DNA from: Mycobacterium sp. EPa45
GTDB lineage: Bacteria; Actinomycetota; Actinomycetes; Mycobacteriales; Mycobacteriaceae
Direction: 5' to 3'
NCBI RefSeq assembly: GCF_001021385.1
Contig: NZ_CP011773.1
Span: forward strand, 3,906,001-3,970,000
Length of the DNA stretch: 64,000 nucleotides
The notes under the pieces were generated by a model that was given only the letters and a program-made list of their open reading frames with translations, did no database searches and was not told where the DNA came from. The position numbers and the translations under genes were made by a program. Positions within the stretch are counted from its first letter, which is position 1. The number at the start of each line of letters is the position of its first letter. Shown piece by piece: positions 48,170 through 57,631 of the stretch.

Positions 48170-49606
48170 TTGGCAGAAAAGAACGCTGACGACCTGTTCA
48201 AGCTGATCAAGGACGAGAAAGTCGAGTACGTCGACATCCGGTTCTGCGATCTGCCTGGTGTGGTCCAGCACTTCTCCATCCCCGCCTCAGCGTTCGACGA
48301 GAGCGTTTTCGAGGACGGCTTGGCGTTCGACGGTTCATCCGTGCGCGGCTTCCAGTCGATCCACGAGTCCGACATGCTGCTGCTGCCAGATCCCGTCACT
48401 GCGCGCATCGACCCCTTCCGCGCGGCGAAGACCCTGAACCTCAACTTTTTCGTGCACGACCCCTTCACCCGTGAGGCCTACTCGCGCGACCCGCGCAATG
48501 TGGCCCGCAAGGCGGAGAACTACCTGATCAGCACCGGCATCGCCGACACCGCCTACTTCGGCGCCGAGGCCGAGTTCTACATCTTCGACTCGGTGAGCTT
48601 CGATTCGAAGATCAACGGCACCTTCTACGAGGTCGACTCCGAGTCCGGCTGGTGGAACTCCGGTGAGCCGTTCGAGGCCGACGGATCGGCCAACCGCGGT
48701 TACAAGGTGCGCCCCAAGGGCGGCTACTTCCCGGTGGCGCCGTACGACCACTACGTCGACCTGCGCGACGACATCACCACGAACCTGCAGAACGCCGGCT
48801 TCACGATCGAGCGCGGTCACCACGAGGTGGGTACCGCGGGTCAGGCCGAGATCAACTACAAGTTCAACACGCTGCTGCATGCGGCCGACGACGTATTGCT
48901 GTTCAAGTACATCGTCAAGAACACCGCGTGGGCGGCCGGCAAGACCGTCACCTTCATGCCGAAGCCGCTGTTCGGCGACAACGGGTCGGGCATGCACGTG
49001 CACCAGTCGCTGTGGAAGGACGGCAAGCCGCTGTTCCACGACGAGTCGGGCTACGCCGGCCTGTCGGACATCGCCCGCCACTACATCGGCGGCATCCTGC
49101 ACCACGCGCCGTCGCTGCTGGCGTTCACCAACCCGACGGTGAACTCCTACAAGCGCCTGGTGCCGGGCTACGAGGCTCCGATCAACCTGGTCTACAGCCA
49201 GCGCAACCGGTCTGCCGCCGTGCGCATCCCGATCACCGGCAACAACCCGAAGGCCAAGCGCCTCGAGTTCCGCGCACCGGACAGCTCGGGCAACCCGTAC
49301 CTGGCGTTCGCGGCGATGATGATGGCCGGCCTGGACGGCATCAAGAAGAAGATCGAGCCGCAGACGCCGGTGGACAAGGACCTCTACGAACTGCCCCCGG
49401 AGGAAGCCGCCAACATCCCGCAGGCGCCGACCTCGCTGTCGGCGGTGATCGACCGCCTCGAGGACGATCACGAATACCTCACCGAGGGTGGCGTTTTCAC
49501 GCCCGACCTGATCGAGACGTGGATCTCCTACAAGCGTGAGAACGAGATCATGCCCGTCCAGATCCGGCCTCACCCCTACGAGTTCGCGCTGTACTACGAC
49601 GTCTAA
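48170..49606 (+). CDS. glnA: Glutamine synthetase GlnA1, type I-beta
   Basis: A 478-residue glutamine synthetase, the main ammonium-assimilating enzyme. Catalytic motifs are [16 protein letters not shown] near residue 55, the ATP/metal site [16 protein letters not shown] near residue 265 and the glutamate flap region NRSAAVRIP near residue 345. The adenylylation tyrosine is in [10 protein letters not shown] near residue 405, so the enzyme should be controlled by GlnE at 54635. The start is TTG 48170, eight bases after AAGGAG. A GlnR box lies upstream. Rv2220 equivalent. Confidence 0.95.
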   Translation: MAEKNADDLFKLIKDEKVEYVDIRFCDLPGVVQHFSIPASAFDESVFEDGLAFDGSSVRGFQSIHESDMLLLPDPVTARIDPFRAAKTLNLNFFVHDPFTREAYSRDPRNVARKAENYLISTGIADTAYFGAEAEFYIFDSVSFDSKINGTFYEVDSESGWWNSGEPFEADGSANRGYKVRPKGGYFPVAPYDHYVDLRDDITTNLQNAGFTIERGHHEVGTAGQAEINYKFNTLLHAADDVLLFKYIVKNTAWAAGKTVTFMPKPLFGDNGSGMHVHQSLWKDGKPLFHDESGYAGLSDIARHYIGGILHHAPSLLAFTNPTVNSYKRLVPGYEAPINLVYSQRNRSAAVRIPITGNNPKAKRLEFRAPDSSGNPYLAFAAMMMAGLDGIKKKIEPQTPVDKDLYELPPEEAANIPQAPTSLSAVIDRLEDDHEYLTEGGVFTPDLIETWISYKRENEIMPVQIRPHPYEFALYYDV

Positions 49607-50081
49607 GTCGGCTAATACGCTGACCGATTGATACGGCCTCAATAGGCCCTGCTGGTCCGCAGTTGGTCCGCGGAGCTTCGTAACGAGTCCATCCGTTCGG
49701 CGATCACACTTCCGATTGTCGAGCGGGTGGACTCGTCTGCATCAGGCCATGGGCATACCTCGACGATTACGCTTCTGGGGCTTGATGTACATCTCGGCGG
49801 CTGGGGAGGTACCAGCGGCACCTGATAACTGCGCACGGGATAGCACGCACGGAGCGCGAGTGTGTTGCGTATTTGTACGCCATCGGTGACCTTGGCCTCT
49901 AGGTCGGGACGTCCGCCGACCGCGACGATGACGCGACGAAAGTCGCGCTGTGCCGGTTCGGGAGGGCATGGTGATCGAGCGGTCTACGGATCCACAAGAT
50001 GACTGGCGATCCCTCCGTCGGGTTGCTCGGCCTGGGGTGCGACGTTGTTCTCGGGCACCGCTCGGGGGAGGGAGTCGGCCG
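49607..50081 (+). other. 475-base intergenic leader with two adjacent hairpins
   Basis: No credible gene. A weak hairpin (GGCCT-CAAT-AGGCC, 49635-49648) follows glnA1. A direct repeat TGGTCCGC occurs twice near 49653-49672. Further on, GGTCGG/CCGACC (49902-49907 with 49916-49921) and CGCGAC-GAAA-GTCGCG (49932-49947, a GNRA-type loop) form two neighbouring stem-loops 135-180 bases before the diguanylate cyclase start. The bases do not match the GEMM cyclic-di-GMP riboswitch core as I know it. Base composition is less GC-rich than in the neighbours. Confidence 0.45.
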
Positions 50082-51878
50082 ATGGACAACCCCGACATCG
50101 GCGGTGCACTGGAACCGGTGCCGTTGGCTCGATGGGGCCGCGCCGCGGTTGTGGTCGTGTTTGTTGTTGCTGCCTTGGACTGGGTGGGCTGGGCCACTGG
50201 CGTCCACGAGTTGACGCGCATCTACCCAACGTGGCCGCAGATGACGCCGTGGACGGCGGTGTGGCTGGCGGCACTGGGGGTTGCGATCCTGGTGCAGTTG
50301 GGTCAGCCGTCGCGCAGTCGGGTGTGGGTGGGGCGTGGCGTGGCCATGGTGGTGGGTGCGCTGGGCGTCGTGGTTCTCCTGGAGTACGCGACTGCCAGGT
50401 CGTGGGGCGTGGACCAGGTGTGGTTCGCAGACGCGGTACGTACCTTGCAGTCGTCCTGGCCTGGGCGTCCCAGCCCGCAGACCACGTTGTCGGTCTTGTT
50501 CCTGGCTGGTGCTATCGGGCTGGTGCGACTGGATCGCCGCTGGGTCGGGGTGGTCTGGCCGTTGTGCATAGTCGGTGGCGGAGCCATCCCGCTTGTCTCG
50601 GTGTCGGCATACCTGTTTGGTGCGATGGCGCTGGTGGATGTCAGGCCGTCAACCGGCCAGGCAATCTCGACTGCGCTGGCATTATTGCTGCTCGTCGCGG
50701 CGACGGCGGTGGTCCGCCCTGACCGGCCTCCGCTGGGCTGGCTGCTCGCCCGACACGATCGGGAGCCTCTAGTTCGGTTGTATGGCCTTGCCGTCGGCTT
50801 TCCGATCCTGGTTGCGTTGTCGCGCCTGGCCTTCCTGGCCATGGGCCGTAGCGAGAATGAGGCCTTTGCGCTGTCGGTAATCACGTGCACGGTCGTCGCT
50901 CTGCTGGTCGGGTTTCACCTACGCCGTCAAGAACAGGATGTGTTGATCGAGAAGGAGCAGCTGAGCAGGGAACGCGCTGATGCTGAAGAGCGGTATCACA
51001 TCCTCGCCGACAACGCGGTCGACATCATCGTTCACCTTCGCGGCACCCGGATCGTATGGGTCTCGCCGTCAGTAGAGGCTGCATTGGGCAGGCCGCCTCA
51101 GCGGTGGATCGGCTCGGACATCCGACGTCAGATCCATCCTGACGACCTCGACGCACTCTCAACCGTGCTGCAGCGGATCGCCGGCGGCGAAGCGGTTGTG
51201 CAACGGTTCCGGGTCCGCGCTGCCGACGGTGGTTACCACTGGGTCGATGGCCACGGGAAGCCCTATGTGGATGCTGAAGGCCATACGGATGGGCTGATCG
51301 CCGCACTGCGTATCGTCGATGATCGAGTCCAGATTGAGCAGCAACTCGAACGGTTGGCCCGCTTTGACACGCTCACCGGACTCGCAAACCGTGCCGAGGC
51401 ACTGGACCGCCTCCAATCCGCTCTGGAGCAACCTCAGGCTCCGGGAACCCACCTCGGCATCCTGTTCTGCGACGTCGACCACTTCAAGGACATCAATGAC
51501 ACCTGGGGACACGGTACGGGCGATGCCGTGCTTACCACGTTGGCAGCCCGGATCCGCGAGTGTGTCCGTCAGGGCGACACGGTTGGCCGGACGGGGGGTG
51601 ACGAGATTCTCGTCGTGTTGCCCGGCCTGCGCAGCATCGATGAGCTCGCCCAGATCGGCGAGAAGATTCGTTGTCGTACCGCCGAACCGATCCACGTATC
51701 CGGGAACACGATCCACGCGACATTGAGCATCGGTGCCGCTATCGCCCTTACCGGCGAGCCCGCTTCCTCGATCACCGCCAGGGCAGACGCGGCCATGTAC
51801 CAAGCCAAGTCAGGAGACAGAAACGCAGTCATCATGGTCGAACCACCCCAGCGATCACGGCCCAAGGGGGTTCGGTGA
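50082..51878 (+). CDS. Membrane-bound PAS-GGDEF diguanylate cyclase
   Basis: A 598-residue protein. ATG 50082 is chosen for its GGGAGGGAG site; in-frame GTG 49950 would add 44 residues. Residues ~15-275 hold about eight membrane spans (e.g. AAVVVVFVVAALDWVGWATG, ALALLLLVAATAVV), a MASE-like sensor. A PAS domain follows (~300-415), then GGDEF (~425-590) with DTLTGLANR, CDVDHFKDINDTWGHGTGD and GRTGGDEILVVLPG. The signature is GGDEI, a mild change. The I-site is intact: RQGD lies exactly five residues before GGDEI, so product inhibition is expected, unlike the cyclase at 31932. Confidence 0.87.
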   Translation: MDNPDIGGALEPVPLARWGRAAVVVVFVVAALDWVGWATGVHELTRIYPTWPQMTPWTAVWLAALGVAILVQLGQPSRSRVWVGRGVAMVVGALGVVVLLEYATARSWGVDQVWFADAVRTLQSSWPGRPSPQTTLSVLFLAGAIGLVRLDRRWVGVVWPLCIVGGGAIPLVSVSAYLFGAMALVDVRPSTGQAISTALALLLLVAATAVVRPDRPPLGWLLARHDREPLVRLYGLAVGFPILVALSRLAFLAMGRSENEAFALSVITCTVVALLVGFHLRRQEQDVLIEKEQLSRERADAEERYHILADNAVDIIVHLRGTRIVWVSPSVEAALGRPPQRWIGSDIRRQIHPDDLDALSTVLQRIAGGEAVVQRFRVRAADGGYHWVDGHGKPYVDAEGHTDGLIAALRIVDDRVQIEQQLERLARFDTLTGLANRAEALDRLQSALEQPQAPGTHLGILFCDVDHFKDINDTWGHGTGDAVLTTLAARIRECVRQGDTVGRTGGDEILVVLPGLRSIDELAQIGEKIRCRTAEPIHVSGNTIHATLSIGAAIALTGEPASSITARADAAMYQAKSGDRNAVIMVEPPQRSRPKGVR

Positions 51879-52167
51879 TCCGGGTTTCCGCTGGCGATCG
51901 TCACCGCCGGCGCGGGCTGCGTTCCGCCGGAACATGCTTTGCGGCAATCCTGAAGCGACCGCGTCGAGGACAGCGTCGATGGTGGCGGCAGGAGCGGGCC
52001 GAGCGAAGTAGTACACCTGCGGATTCAGGCACTTGATCGACCTCAAGCGGACACCCGCTCGGAAAGCGTTGGCGGGTAGGAATTCTCGACGGTGGACAGG
52101 CCGGCTTTTACCGCCTGGATCGCCCGAGCTCTCGAAATAAAGAGGACTCTGCGCGTAAGGTCAACCT

Positions 52168-52686
52168 ATGGCGACCAACTTCGACGCACGGCTCGCGAGC
52201 TACTCCACCCCCGCCCTGAGCATCTTCCGGATCGTGTTCGGACTGGCGTACACGATCCACGGTTCGCAGAAACTGTTCGGTTGGCCGGTCGCGGCCCCCG
52301 CACCCATCGCGGTCGGCGACTGGCCGATGTGGTGGGCCGCGTTGATCGAATTCATTGCCGGGCTTCTCATCACAATCGGGTTGTTCACTCGGATCGCGGC
52401 GTTCATCGCCTCCGGAGAGATGGCGGTGGCGTATCTCTGGATGCACTGGCCGCCGCTCGAAGGCCCCAAGGGCAGCTTCTGGCCGCTGGCCAACAACGGC
52501 GAACCGGCGCTGCTGTACTGCTTCGGCTTCCTGGCCATCGCCGCGCTCGGTGCGGGCTCCATTTCGGTCGACGCGCGCCGCCGCGGCCGCGTCGGCGCGG
52601 GCGGGATGGCGTCCGCGGGTTACTCGACCGGGCGGCCCGTCAGACGCGCCGGCCTGCTGAGCCGGTTCCGCCGCCCGCGCTACTGA
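52168..52686 (+). CDS. DoxX-family membrane protein, copy 1
   Basis: A 172-residue DoxX-family protein with four spans: LSIFRIVFGLAYTIHGSQKLFGW, WWAALIEFIAGLLITIGLF, AAFIASGEMAVAYLW and LLYCFGFLAIAALGAG. A basic cytosolic tail of ~45 residues follows. DoxX proteins are associated with redox and thiol stress in mycobacteria. A TAAGGT box (52156-52161) lies six bases before ATG 52168. The 289 bases before it (51879-52167) hold no gene I can support. It is paralogous to the next gene: both contain GLFTRIAAFIASGEMA. Confidence 0.85.
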   Translation: MATNFDARLASYSTPALSIFRIVFGLAYTIHGSQKLFGWPVAAPAPIAVGDWPMWWAALIEFIAGLLITIGLFTRIAAFIASGEMAVAYLWMHWPPLEGPKGSFWPLANNGEPALLYCFGFLAIAALGAGSISVDARRRGRVGAGGMASAGYSTGRPVRRAGLLSRFRRPRY

Positions 52687-52721
52687 GCGGCCGCACGACC
52701 GAAGCCCAGTATGGTTGGCGC

Positions 52722-53147
52722 ATGACGCAGAGACTCGACGCTCGCATCGACCGCTACCAGCCCGCCGTCCTGTCCGTGTTCCGGATCTTCTTCGGTCTGC
52801 TATTTCTGTTCGAAGGCCTGTCGAAGGTCTTCAATTGGCCCGCAAGCTATTCGATCCCGACTGGATCGTGGCCGGTCTGGTATGCCGGCATTCTGGAACT
52901 GATTCTCGGCACACTGATCACCGTCGGTCTGTTCACCCGGATCGCCGCGTTCATCGCCTCCGGAGAAATGGCGTTCGCCTACTTCATGGAGCATTTCGGC
53001 AAGAACCCGCACGACGCCCCCGGTGGTGGCTTCTGGCCCGTCGTCAACGGTGGCGAGCTGGCTGTCGCACTGTGCTTCGGCTTCCTGCTGCTGGTCTTCA
53101 CCGGCGGCGGCGCCTACGCGCTCGATGCCGTTCGCGGCAGGCGCTAG
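52722..53147 (+). CDS. DoxX-family membrane protein, copy 2
   Basis: A 141-residue DoxX paralogue 35 bases after copy 1, without the long tail. Spans are VFRIFFGLLFLFEGLSKVFNW, WYAGILELILGTLITVGLF, AAFIASGEMAFAYFM and LAVALCFGFLLLVFTGGGAYAL. The shared GLFTRIAAFIASGEMA and WPVVNGGE/WPLANNGE segments show tandem duplication. ATG 52722 has its own TATGGT box (52710-52715) six bases upstream. Its stop overlaps the convergent oxidoreductase gene by four bases. Confidence 0.85.
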   Translation: MTQRLDARIDRYQPAVLSVFRIFFGLLFLFEGLSKVFNWPASYSIPTGSWPVWYAGILELILGTLITVGLFTRIAAFIASGEMAFAYFMEHFGKNPHDAPGGGFWPVVNGGELAVALCFGFLLLVFTGGGAYALDAVRGRR

Positions 53148-54004
53148 GCGTCCAGCGCCAGATCCTTGCGGAAACGCCGCATCCCGTCGATCTTGTCGGC
53201 CAGCGAGGCGTCGGGTCCGGAGTAGAACATCCACGGCATCGTCACGATGCCGGTGATGCCAGCCGCCGCGGCCCGCTCGTAGTGCGGGATCGTGAACGCA
53301 TCGGTCAACGGCGTCAGGACCTCGTAACCGTCCATGCTCAGGCCGTTTTCGGCACGCAGCTCACGCAGCTTGTCGACTCGGACAATCGCTTGGTCGAGAC
53401 TGATCAGGTCGCCGATCCAGCCGTCGAGCCGGGCAGCCCGCCGCAGCGCGATGTCCGACAGTCCCCCGCTGTAGATCGGGATGTGCGGCGGCGTGGGCAT
53501 CATCTCCAGGCGCGGGGTCTGGTAGAACTCGCCGTCGAACTCCGTCCACCCGGGCTGCCACAGCGCCCGCATCAGTTCGATCATCTCGTCGGTGCGCTTG
53601 CCCCGTTTGGCGAACTGCTGGCCCATCAACGTGAACTCTTCTTCGCACCAGCCGACACCGATGCCGAGCTCGACCCGCCCGTCGGCCAGATATGCCGCGG
53701 TGCCAATGGATTTCGCCGCCGAATACGGGTCCCGCATGCCGGGGATGTACACCGTGGTCACGAACTTGATCTGCCGGGTGGCCTGCGCCAGGGCGCCGAC
53801 CAGCACCCACGGATCCGGCCAATCGGTGAACGGCTGCCAGCGCCGCTCGCCGTCCTTGGTGTACGGGTACGGCGTGGCCAGGGTTTCGAGGTTCACCACG
53901 TGGTCGGGGATGCCGAGGCCCTCATACCCAAGATCGTCGGCGGCCTTCGCGATCTCGACGGCCTCGCGCGTCTCCAGAAACGCAACGCTCACATAGAACT
54001 TCAT
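53144..54004 (-). CDS. F420-dependent LLM-class oxidoreductase
   Basis: A 286-residue luciferase-like TIM-barrel protein. ATG 54004 (MKFYVSVAFLETREAVEIAKAAD) is chosen. Signatures of the TIGR03619-type F420 group: LGYEGLGIPDHVVN near residue 27, KFVTTVYIPGMRDPYSAAKSIGT near residue 85 (read in parts), GRVELGIGVGWCEEEF near residue 108 and PPHIPIYSGG near residue 170. Such enzymes use F420 or FMN; the substrate is not predictable. It starts within the stop of the upstream thioesterase gene (four-base overlap), so both are translated from one mRNA. Confidence 0.85.
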   Translation of the reverse strand: MKFYVSVAFLETREAVEIAKAADDLGYEGLGIPDHVVNLETLATPYPYTKDGERRWQPFTDWPDPWVLVGALAQATRQIKFVTTVYIPGMRDPYSAAKSIGTAAYLADGRVELGIGVGWCEEEFTLMGQQFAKRGKRTDEMIELMRALWQPGWTEFDGEFYQTPRLEMMPTPPHIPIYSGGLSDIALRRAARLDGWIGDLISLDQAIVRVDKLRELRAENGLSMDGYEVLTPLTDAFTIPHYERAAAAGITGIVTMPWMFYSGPDASLADKIDGMRRFRKDLALDA

Positions 54005-54627
54005 CCTGCGTCCCTCGCCCACGCCGGCATGATGAAAACTCCTTCTGCTTCGACGGTTGGCCCCTGCGCGTCGGCAAGAAATCCGCGCGCGTAGGTCTTG
54101 TAGCCTTCGGTGCGCTCATGCCACGCCTCACCACGCAACGGCCCCAGCGGCGTGCCCCGCAGGTACTTCAGCGTGATCGTGCCGGTGAACTTCGGCTTGC
54201 TGAGCTGACTGGTGGCGGCTTCGCCGAGGAGCTGGTCGAGCAGCAAGGCGCAGATGCCGCCGTGCACCAACCCGGGTGGTCCTTCGTACACCGGCCCAAG
54301 AGTGAATTCGGTCCAGCACCGGCCTTCTTCATGATGGGTGATCATCGGCGGCGCGAGCGGATTATGCCGGCCCACAGCGGGATTGCGCCATACCACCGGC
54401 AGTCCCGACTCCTCATGCCGCAGAATCCGCGGCCGGTCGGTCGGGGTACGTTCCAGGATCTCGCTGACCTCGTCGATCGTCTGGCGGGCACGCTGAATGG
54501 TCTCGGCGTCAGCCCCGCTGTGCAGGCTGGCATCGATCAGTCTGCGCAATGCCTCCGCGAGCGGCTCGTGCAGCGCCTTGACCCGGTCGTACTCGTCGGC
54601 GCTGATCACGCCAAATTCAAAATCCAT
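54001..54627 (-). CDS. PaaI-type hotdog thioesterase
   Basis: A 208-residue protein with an N-terminal helical extension (~80 residues) and a C-terminal hotdog domain. PGLVHGGICALLLDQLLGEA near residue 120 is the hotdog central helix with the HGG motif, and TGTITLKYLRGTPLGPLRGEAW is the following strand pair. It should hydrolyse an acyl-CoA. It is cotranscribed with the F420-type oxidoreductase, which suggests a joint catabolic step; this is inference. It ends up downstream of glnE on the same strand, seven bases after... its start is seven bases from the glnE stop. Confidence 0.82.
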   Translation of the reverse strand: MDFEFGVISADEYDRVKALHEPLAEALRRLIDASLHSGADAETIQRARQTIDEVSEILERTPTDRPRILRHEESGLPVVWRNPAVGRHNPLAPPMITHHEEGRCWTEFTLGPVYEGPPGLVHGGICALLLDQLLGEAATSQLSKPKFTGTITLKYLRGTPLGPLRGEAWHERTEGYKTYARGFLADAQGPTVEAEGVFIMPAWARDAG

Positions 54628-54634
54628 TCCCGAC

Positions 54635-57613
54635 CTAACTTCCGAACACTCTGAGCACCACGGCTTTTGCCCGCCGCGTCACCCGAAGATAGTTGTCCAA
54701 AAACTCTCCGCCATCATCGTTGTGCCAGCCCGCGGCCACCGCGACCGCGTTGAGCTGCCTGCCGGGGCCGGGCAGCTGGTCAGTCGGCTTGCCGCGCACC
54801 TGCACCAGCGCGTTGCGGGCCTTGGTCGCCGTCAGCCAGGCCTGACGCAACAGGTCGACGTCCTCTTCGGCGAGCAGTTCGGCGGCACCGATGGCGTCCA
54901 GCGTCTCCAATGTCGAGGTGTTGTGCAGCGCAGGCACCTCGTGGGCGTGCCGCAGCTGAAGCAGCTGCACCGTCCACTCGACGTCGGCCAGGCCACCGCG
55001 GCCGAGCTTGGTGTGGGTGTTCGGATCGGCCCCGCGCGGTAGCCGCTCGGCGTCCACCCGCGCTTTGATGCGCCGAATCTCCCGCACAGCCTCAGCCGAC
55101 ACGCCACCGGCCGGGTAACGCGTCTTGTCCGCCATCAGCACGAAGCGGACCCCGAGATCCGGGTCGCCGGCCACCGGATGTGCGCGCAGCAGCGCTTGGA
55201 CCTCCCATGGCTGCGCCCACTGCGAGTAATACGCCTCGTACGAGGACAGGGTGCGCACCAGTGGACCCTGCCTGCCTTCCGGCCGCAGGTTGGTGTCGAC
55301 CTCCAAAGGCGGGTCGGCGCTGGGTGTTCCGAGCAACGTACGCACCTGTTCGGCGATCACCACCGACCACTTCACGGCGCGCGACTCCTCGACGCCGGGA
55401 TTCGGTTCACAGACGAACATGACGTCGGCGTCGGAGCCGTAGCCGAGCTCCCTTCCGCCGAGCCGACCCATACCGATTACCGCGATCTTGGCCGGGACGA
55501 CACCGTCGGCAGGAGTGTTCGCGCGGATCACCACCTCGAGCGCCGACTGCAGCACCGCCGCCCAGACCGATGTCAGGGCCGCGCAGACGTCCCGGACCTC
55601 GAGCAAGCCCAACAGATCAGCCGATGCCACCCGCGCCAGCTCCCGGCGCCGCAACGTGCGCGCCGCCGCAATCGCCCGCATGGGATCGGCATGCCTGCCG
55701 CTCGACGCGATCAGTGCCTTGCTCACGCTTTCGACGTCGACGTCGCACAACTTGGGTCCGGACGGACCGTCGGCGTACTGCTGGATCACCTCCGGCGCGC
55801 GCATCAACAGCTCCGGCACGTACGCCGAGGTTCCCAGAACCCGCATCAAACGCTTGGCGACCGCGCTCTCGTCGCGCAAAGTGCTCAGATACCAACGATG
55901 TTCGGACAGCGCCTCGCTGACCCGCCGGTAGGCCAGCAGCCCGCGGTCGGGATCGGGGGTATCCGACAGCCAATCCAGCAGCCGAGGCAGCAACACCGAC
56001 TGCACCCGGCCGCGACGGCCGCTCTGGTTGACCAGGGCGCTCAGATGCGTCAAAGCGCTTTGTGGGCCTTCGTATCCCAGCGCGGCCAGCTGCCGTTCGG
56101 CGGCCGCCGGGGAAAGTCCGGCCGCGAAGCCTTCGACCGACGGGCCCACCGACTCGAGCAGCGGTTGGTAAAAGAGCTTGGCGTGCAACCGCGAGACCCG
56201 CACGTTCTGGCGCTTGAGCTCTTCACGCAGCACGCCCAGCGAGTCGTGGGTGCCGTCGGGCCGCATGTGCGCCGCTCGGGCCAGCCAGCGCAGCGCCTCC
56301 TCGTCCTGCGGCGGCGGCAGCGTGTGAGTTCGCTTGAGGCGCTGCAACTGCAGGCGGTGCTCCAGCAACCGCAGGAATTCATAGGAAGCGGTCAAGTTCG
56401 CGGCATCGTCGCGGCCGACGTAACCGCCTTCCGCCAACGCCGCAAGCGCCGGAACCGTGGACGCAACGTGCAGTGACTCGTCGGTGCGGCCGTGCACCAA
56501 TTGCAAGAGCTGAACGGCAAATTCGACGTCACGCAGCCCGCCGGTGCCCAATTTGATCTCACGGTCGCGAAGTTCGGCGGGCACCAGTGCCTCCACCCGC
56601 CGGCGCATGGCCTGCACCTCGGGCACGAAATCCTCACGCTCACAGGCACTCCACACCATCGGCATGAGCGCAGCCATGTACTGACGCCCCAGCTCGACGT
56701 CGCCGACGGCAGGCCTGGCCTTGAGCAGAGCCTGGAATTCCCACGTCTTGGCCCACCTCTGGTAGTAGGCGACGTGCGACTCCAGGGTCCGCACCAGGGC
56801 GCCCTGCTTGCCTTCCGGGCGCAGGCCGGCGTCGACCTCGAAGAAAGTGTCCGACGCCAGCCGGATCATCTCCCCGGCGACGCGGGTGGCCACCGCGTCG
56901 GCCACCTCGCCGACGAAGATGACGTCCACGTCGCTGACGTAATTCAATTCGCGCGCACCGCATTTGCCCATCGCGATGACTGCGAGCCGAGGTGCCGGGG
57001 TGCCGTCCTTGCAGACCGTGGCCACCGCCACCTTCAAAGCGGCATCCAGTGCGGCGTCGGCGATGTCCGCGAGATGTTCGCCGATCGTGGAGAACGCAGG
57101 CACCGGCTCGTTCTCCACCGTGGGCGCCGTGTCGAGGGCGGCCAAGACCAACAGCCGATCGCGATAGAGGACGCGCAGTTGTGGCATGACCACCATTGGG
57201 TCCGTGCCGAATTCGGCGATCCGGTCGTCGAACAGCTGCCGCAGTCCGGCGACATCGGGCAGCGTCACATCACCGGAGAGCAAACGCCACGAGCGCGGGT
57301 TGGCCACCAGGTGATCGCCCAGGGCCAGCGAGGAACCGATCACCGCGAACAACCGGCCGCGCAGGCCGCGGTCGGAGAGCAGCGCGGAATTCAGCTCCGG
57401 CCAGTCGTCGCCCAGCGCCTCGGCCAGCCGGACCATCGTCTGCAGGGCCGAGTCGGCGTCGGGTGCACGCGACAGCGACCACAACAGTTCGACGTGTTCG
57501 TCGGTGTACCAGCCCAGTCTCGTCAGATCAGCAGCAGCGGTCGGCTCGACCAAACCGAGTCGGCCCACGCTCGGTACGCGTGGGCGCTGCGTCGCTGGTT
57601 TGGCCACGTGCAC
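54635..57613 (-). CDS. glnE: Bifunctional glutamine synthetase adenylyltransferase/deadenylase
   Basis: A 992-residue enzyme that adds AMP to, and removes it from, the GlnA1 tyrosine. Two nucleotidyltransferase domains are present: the N-terminal one with [16 protein letters not shown] near residue 220 and the C-terminal one with [18 protein letters not shown] near residue 725. Each is followed by a helical linker, and a shared [13 protein letters not shown] / [13 protein letters not shown] motif. GTG 57613 is used, with GTG 57607 as alternative. It lies 18 bases after glnA2 on the same strand. Rv2221c equivalent. Confidence 0.94.
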   Translation of the reverse strand: MHVAKPATQRPRVPSVGRLGLVEPTAAADLTRLGWYTDEHVELLWSLSRAPDADSALQTMVRLAEALGDDWPELNSALLSDRGLRGRLFAVIGSSLALGDHLVANPRSWRLLSGDVTLPDVAGLRQLFDDRIAEFGTDPMVVMPQLRVLYRDRLLVLAALDTAPTVENEPVPAFSTIGEHLADIADAALDAALKVAVATVCKDGTPAPRLAVIAMGKCGARELNYVSDVDVIFVGEVADAVATRVAGEMIRLASDTFFEVDAGLRPEGKQGALVRTLESHVAYYQRWAKTWEFQALLKARPAVGDVELGRQYMAALMPMVWSACEREDFVPEVQAMRRRVEALVPAELRDREIKLGTGGLRDVEFAVQLLQLVHGRTDESLHVASTVPALAALAEGGYVGRDDAANLTASYEFLRLLEHRLQLQRLKRTHTLPPPQDEEALRWLARAAHMRPDGTHDSLGVLREELKRQNVRVSRLHAKLFYQPLLESVGPSVEGFAAGLSPAAAERQLAALGYEGPQSALTHLSALVNQSGRRGRVQSVLLPRLLDWLSDTPDPDRGLLAYRRVSEALSEHRWYLSTLRDESAVAKRLMRVLGTSAYVPELLMRAPEVIQQYADGPSGPKLCDVDVESVSKALIASSGRHADPMRAIAAARTLRRRELARVASADLLGLLEVRDVCAALTSVWAAVLQSALEVVIRANTPADGVVPAKIAVIGMGRLGGRELGYGSDADVMFVCEPNPGVEESRAVKWSVVIAEQVRTLLGTPSADPPLEVDTNLRPEGRQGPLVRTLSSYEAYYSQWAQPWEVQALLRAHPVAGDPDLGVRFVLMADKTRYPAGGVSAEAVREIRRIKARVDAERLPRGADPNTHTKLGRGGLADVEWTVQLLQLRHAHEVPALHNTSTLETLDAIGAAELLAEEDVDLLRQAWLTATKARNALVQVRGKPTDQLPGPGRQLNAVAVAAGWHNDDGGEFLDNYLRVTRRAKAVVLRVFGS

Positions 57614-57631
57614 GACGGTATCGCACGGGTT

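Noticed and set aside
49902..49947. Cyclic-di-GMP (GEMM) riboswitch upstream of the membrane cyclase
   Set aside because: The hairpins are present, but the conserved GEMM core bases as I know them are not.
51855..52046. A 63-codon minus-strand frame between the second cyclase and DoxX copy 1
   Set aside because: It overlaps the end of the cyclase gene, begins at a TTG without a ribosome site and matches no family known to me. A gene remnant cannot be excluded.
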